From Scalesia atractyloides (taxonomy: Eukaryota > Streptophyta > Magnoliopsida > Asterales > Asteraceae), in NCBI GenBank assembly GCA_947069175.1, contig CAMTDV010000013.1, positions 27,655,857 through 27,719,856 of the forward strand: a DNA stretch of 64,000 nt, written 5' to 3'. Shown here piece by piece: positions 60,937 through 64,000 of the stretch. The notes under the pieces were generated by a model, which was not told the origin of the DNA, ran no database searches, and saw nothing but the letters and a program-made list of their open reading frames with translations. A program made the position numbers and the translations under genes. Every line of letters begins with the position of its first letter. Position 1 is the first letter of the stretch.

Positions 60937-61036
60937 GTGCGATCAAGGCTCAATCAAACGGAGCCGATCGTATTGCATGTACTGAAAATGAAAAATGTCT
61001 GTGCGATCAAGGCTCAATCAAACGGAGCCGATCGTA
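60937..61036. repeat. Duplicated hairpin motif in the F LTR
   Basis: Two copies, about 63 bp apart (60937-60973, 61000-61036), of a unit beginning GTGCGATCAAGGCTC and ending GGAGCCGATCGTA. The arms CGATC/GATCG and GGCTC/GAGCC are complementary. A related pair built on ATAATGTARTGGGGA follows at about 61060-61105. Confidence 0.8.
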
Positions 61037-61561
61037 TGTTGGCACGCCAGGTTCACGCTAATAATGTAATGGGGAACTTGCTCAACGCTCATAATGTAGT
61101 GGGGAGCGGCGGCCTATGAAATTGCATGTACTGAAAATAATAAATTGAATCTAACAATAACTACACAAACAGTTGAAGCAAGCTGAATACACATGTTCAT
61201 GATATGATGTATGCACAATGATTTAAATATAATATATAGCAAGACACATGATACACCCCAAAAACGTGATTAAAACGGGGAATTTGTAAAGATTCACTCA
61301 CATTGGGTGCGTTTGATTGGAGATGATAAGATGCGCACGAGTCGGGAGAGTTGAACAACGAGAATTACTAACCTAAATCATAACGGAAAAATATAGTAAA
61401 TGATTGGATTTTATTAAGGATTTTAATGGAATTTTTAGATATATTTTTGTGAGTTTAAGGCTATTTTCTATCTTTAAAAATATTATTTTTAAGTATTTTT
61501 AATTGATTTTTAAATTAAATTAAATAAATAAAAAAATATAAAAAAATTGTTTATTTTAGCG

Positions 61562-61597
61562 TTGACCGTTGACCGTTGACTTGTTGACCTGTTGACC
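61562..61597. promoter_or_regulatory. Cluster of five W-box-like TTGAC sites in the F LTR
   Basis: TTGAC(C/T) occurs at 61562, 61569, 61576, 61584 and 61592, all on the plus strand. TTGAC(C/T) is the core bound by WRKY factors. The sites are seen directly. Function is inferred only. Confidence 0.5.
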
Positions 61598-61620
61598 GGT
61601 TCGGTCAGTGTGCATGTATG

Positions 61621-61693
61621 CGCTGGGTGAGACTCGAACCCGAGACCTCCCGTACGCGTGCACGCAGCTCTACCAACTGAGCTACGTGTCTAA
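61621..61693 (-). other. tRNA-like module 1 in the F LTR
   Basis: The minus strand has a perfect Pol III A box/D arm, TAGCTCAGTTGGTAGAGC, and a B box/T loop, GGTTCGAGTCT, spaced as in a tRNA. It resembles tRNA-Lys in those arms. Acceptor and T stems pair poorly, so it is a tRNA-derived relic rather than a functional tRNA gene. Confidence 0.6.
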
Positions 61694-61798
61694 CCCGAAA
61701 TAATTATGTTTTTAATTATACTTATATATTAATTCAATTTATCCAAAATTTTTTTAATTTCAAAAACATTTTAATTCATCAAACTGGTGCTAGTAACA

Positions 61799-61866
61799 GG
61801 TTTCGAACCCGGGACTTGTTCTTTAACATCACACACAGTCCACCGCTGGACTGTGTGCCTAACTTG
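61799..61866 (-). other. tRNA-like module 2 in the F LTR
   Basis: The minus strand has CAGTCCAGCGGTGGACTG (D-arm-like, reminiscent of tRNA-Glu) and GGGTTCGAAACC (B-box-like). It is preceded by TTAGGCACA, as in modules 1 and 3 (TTAGACACR). Confidence 0.5.
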
Positions 61867-61966
61867 GTTAATATACCAATTTTTATTATACTTAACAACT
61901 AACGGAGTTAACCCGGTTCAGTTTTAATCAAAAAGGCATTTTATTACATAAAGGGTACGTGTATCA

Positions 61967-62033
61967 GGGATCGAACTCGTGACATGCGCGTATTATTTGC
62001 ACACAGTCCACCGCTGGACTGTGTGTCTAACCC
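61967..62033 (-). other. tRNA-like module 3 in the F LTR
   Basis: The same CAGTCCAGCGGTGGACTG arm as module 2, with GAGTTCGATCCC as B box. The flanking ATACCAATTTTAATTATACT also repeats beside module 2 (and roughly beside module 1), giving a degenerate unit of about 170 bp in three copies. Confidence 0.5.
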
Positions 62034-62874
62034 GTTTAAAATACCAATTTTAATTATACTTATAATGTTATCATAGTTCATCTTCTTCGTTGGATTTTAC
62101 AGGCAGTAGATTATAACGTTATATCTTGTGTAGTCCGATTGATAAACATTGTACAATCTAATAGGAAATGGCAGAAACGATAATTAGAAGTGAACATACC
62201 GATGAACGGTTTATTTCAGAATTCCGGCAATGTGTCGGTCTCTGTTTTTGTGCACTTCAACTGAACAAAACAATTAACCGTTTTGATTAGCCAATCGTGG
62301 AATTTAAGTGCTAAACAAACGTTAACAGTGTGTTTGAAGGTCCTTACCGTTTCGCAGACGAAGATAAAGATTTCCAGAAATTTTCCGGCGCACTGGAATT
62401 ATCTGATAACAGTGTCTGAATTCGATTTCAATTGAAAAGTTTGAGTTAGGAATAGCTTAACAATTGTTAAACTACGAAGGTATTGAAAGAATTACCGTTT
62501 TGATGATGAATACGGTTTTTCGGCGAACTTGCAGAAATTTCCGGCGAGCAAAATAAACTTCTTCGGTGGACTGTAAAGTGTGCGGAAATGTTATTGGAGG
62601 TTTGTGGAATGTTTCTGAGTCGTGAGAAGATCTTTGATTGCAGTAATTCAGGTTATTGGATAGTTTCGGTTATAAAACCCATCATCATCCGAATTCAATT
62701 CAAGTCTGAATTGATTAGAATTGTCGGTGCATCGGTTATAAACCTGAAATCGCGATTATTCAAACGTTTAGACGGTTGAATAGCCGATTTCAGTTTTTCA
62801 GTTGGCGCAACCGGTTTAACTAGGTTTGTGTATAAGACTTATTTGTTTCCTAAAGTTGACAGAAAACAAACAAG

Positions 62875-62957
62875 TGGCGGAGTGGTTATGCGTGTGAATG
62901 TTAAACCTTTGGAGTTACAACCCGGCTGACCCGGGTTCGAGTCCCGGCAGCCCCATT
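62875..62957 (+). other. tRNA-like module 4 (opposite strand) with T-run
   Basis: A box TGGCGGAGTGG at 62875-62885 and a perfect T arm, CCGGGTTCGAGTCCCGG, at 62931-62947 (5-bp stem, 7-nt loop). A TTTTTT run, the usual Pol III stop, follows at 62960-62965. The 5' sequence does not pair with the 3' GCAGCCCC, so it is not a standard tRNA. Class II-like length (long variable arm). Confidence 0.55.
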
Positions 62958-63136
62958 AATTTTTTATTGCTTTATTTATAGTTTTTATCAATTATAACTT
63001 TTATGGTTTAGTTTGTTTATTAATTATGTACCATTAAAAATTAAAATAAGCATAATGAGGCAACGAACATTTATAACTGAATATTCGATTACAAACGGAG
63101 CGGGTTTGGTAAAACCCGTTTTCGACAAATGTTACA

Positions 63137-63151
63137 GTATCCCCCACTTTT
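63137..63151 (-). other. Polypurine tract of element F
   Basis: The minus strand reads AAAAGTGGGGGATAC immediately before the LTR TGTAACATT. Confidence 0.8.
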
Positions 63152-63169
63152 AGGAATTTCGTCCCGAAA

Positions 63170-64000
63170 TTTAAGTAGTAGTAGGAAAAAGATGCGGGTA
63201 TTTTTCACGCATTGTGTCTTCACGTTCCCAAGTAAACTCAGGTCCCCGTTTCGACTCCCAGCGTACCCTAACAATTGGAATGCGACTCCATCATAGACGT
63301 TTCTCCCCGAAGTCCATGATCTCTACTGGTCTTTCAATAAAATGCATAGATTCATCAATCTGAATATCTTCCAGAGGGATGTGGAGGTTTTCATCAGCGA
63401 GGCACTTCTTCAAGTTAGATATGTGGAATGTGGGATGAATCCTGTTGAGTTCTTCTGGTAGATCAAGCTTGTATGCTACAGGACCTACTCTTTCGAGTAT
63501 CTTGAAAGGTCCTACGTAACGTGGTGCTAGCTTGCCTTTTTGACCAAAACGAACTACTCCCTTCCACGGTGATACTTTTAGAAGTACATGATCACCAATG
63601 TTAAACTCTAAAGGCTTCCGTCGTTTATCTGCATAACTCTTTTGACGACTTTGGGCCGCTAGAAGATTGTTCCGGATTTGATGAATCTTGTCTGTGGTTT
63701 CTTGGATCAATTCTGGACCAGTGATTTGAGCTTCCCCAATTTCGTGCCAACATACTGGAGATCGGCACTTACGACCATATAAGGCTTCAAAAGGTGCCAT
63801 GCCGATGCTTGAATGATAGCTGTTGTTGTACGAAAATTCAACTAATGGTAGATGAGCGTCCCAATTTCCCTTGAAGTCTATAACACATGCTCGAAGCATA
63901 TCTTCAAGAGTTTGAATGGTGCGTTCAGATTGACCATCAGTTTGAGGATGATAGGCGGTACTGAGATCTAATCGCGTACCCATAGCGGCTTGTACTGCTT
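63170..64000 (-). pseudogene. Integrase C-terminus and chromodomain of element F, one nonsense codon, partial
   Basis: Open from the window edge to a TGA at 63291-63293. It encodes the integrase core end (STAYHPQTDGQSERTIQTLE, LPLVEFSYNNSYHSSIGMAP), the GPY/F-type C-terminal region (LLKVSPWKGVVRFGQKGKLA, RYVGPFKILERVGPVAYKL) and HPTFHISNLKKCLADENL. After the TGA the same frame continues through the chromodomain (GPEFTWEREDTMREKYPHLF) to about 63170. The single stop fits a CGA to TGA transition. The best preserved pol segment in the window, but incomplete. Confidence 0.9.

Larger units (their letters stand above)
60462..63136 (-). repeat. 3' LTR of element F
   Basis: The minus strand reads TGTAACATTTGTCG at 63136 and ends GGGTCGGGGTGTGACA at 60462. 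It is preceded by a PPT and by the pol end. It contains, by plus-strand position, a duplicated hairpin (60937-61036), a W-box cluster (61562-61597), three tRNA-like modules (61621-62033) and a fourth in the other orientation (62875-62957). Confidence 0.88.
60462..64000 (-). mobile_element. Chromovirus 3' end (element F), continuing beyond the window
   Basis: Minus strand: integrase and chromodomain, polypurine tract, then a 2675-bp LTR. Related to, but clearly distinct from, the B/C/D family by LTR sequence and protein. It interrupts the tail of element E. Confidence 0.88.

Noticed and set aside
61621..62957. Functional tRNA genes
   Set aside because: A and B boxes are good, but acceptor stems do not pair and anticodon arms are unclear. 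Kept only as tRNA-like modules.

Overview
This is plant nuclear DNA: AT-rich, with GT-AG introns, tRNA-primed LTR retrotransposons inserted into one another, and only one small gene island. The style of the repeats (3.4 kb chromovirus LTRs, an Athila family, UBN2-type copia gags) reminds me of Asteraceae such as Tanacetum, Artemisia or lettuce. That is an impression from memory, not a database result.

Layout. (1) 1-9740: an Athila-type Ty3/gypsy element (A) on the minus strand. It has gag, a pol lacking protease and RT, an env-like ORF, a tRNA-Asp-type PBS and two LTRs, the left one cut by the window edge. (2) 9741-28087: a tandem array of one chromovirus family, reading pol remnant (C) - LTR - complete but decayed internal region (B) - LTR. 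The middle LTR is shared. B has a proline/histidine-rich extra ORF between PBS and gag, and a solo Athila LTR with a 5-bp target duplication sits in its leader. (3) 28088-36550: the gene island, with an unidentified coding remnant, a GDSL esterase/lipase gene with single-base frameshifts (plus strand), and an intact four-exon UPF0548/DUF1990 gene (minus strand). The two genes converge, with about 150 bp between their stop codons. (4) 36551-43535: a truncated gypsy LTR (J) abutting a 5'-truncated Ty1/copia element (H). (5) 43536-48540: a third copy (D) of the B/C chromovirus family, minus strand, cut inside RT. (6) 48541-52288: an element (G) with a small LTR and a long non-pol ORF, minus strand. 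(7) 52289-60461: a second copia element (E), plus strand, with 5' LTR, PBS, gag and pol but no RT active-site segment and no 3' LTR. (8) 60462-64000: the 3' end of another chromovirus (F), minus strand, whose LTR carries an array of tRNA-like modules and a W-box cluster.

Inferred order of events: D entered the H tail, G entered D, E lies against G, and F interrupts E. A entered C, and another Athila insertion in B later collapsed to a solo LTR. Every retroelement frame is damaged, so none looks autonomous. The only apparently functional host gene is the DUF1990 gene.

The strongest unexplained pattern is that most repeat families here carry their own reiterated, GC-rich, palindromic or inverted word in noncoding DNA (LTR, leader or 3' tail). 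The words differ between families but the architecture is similar. Second come the tRNA-like array inside the F LTR and the extra ORF of the B family.
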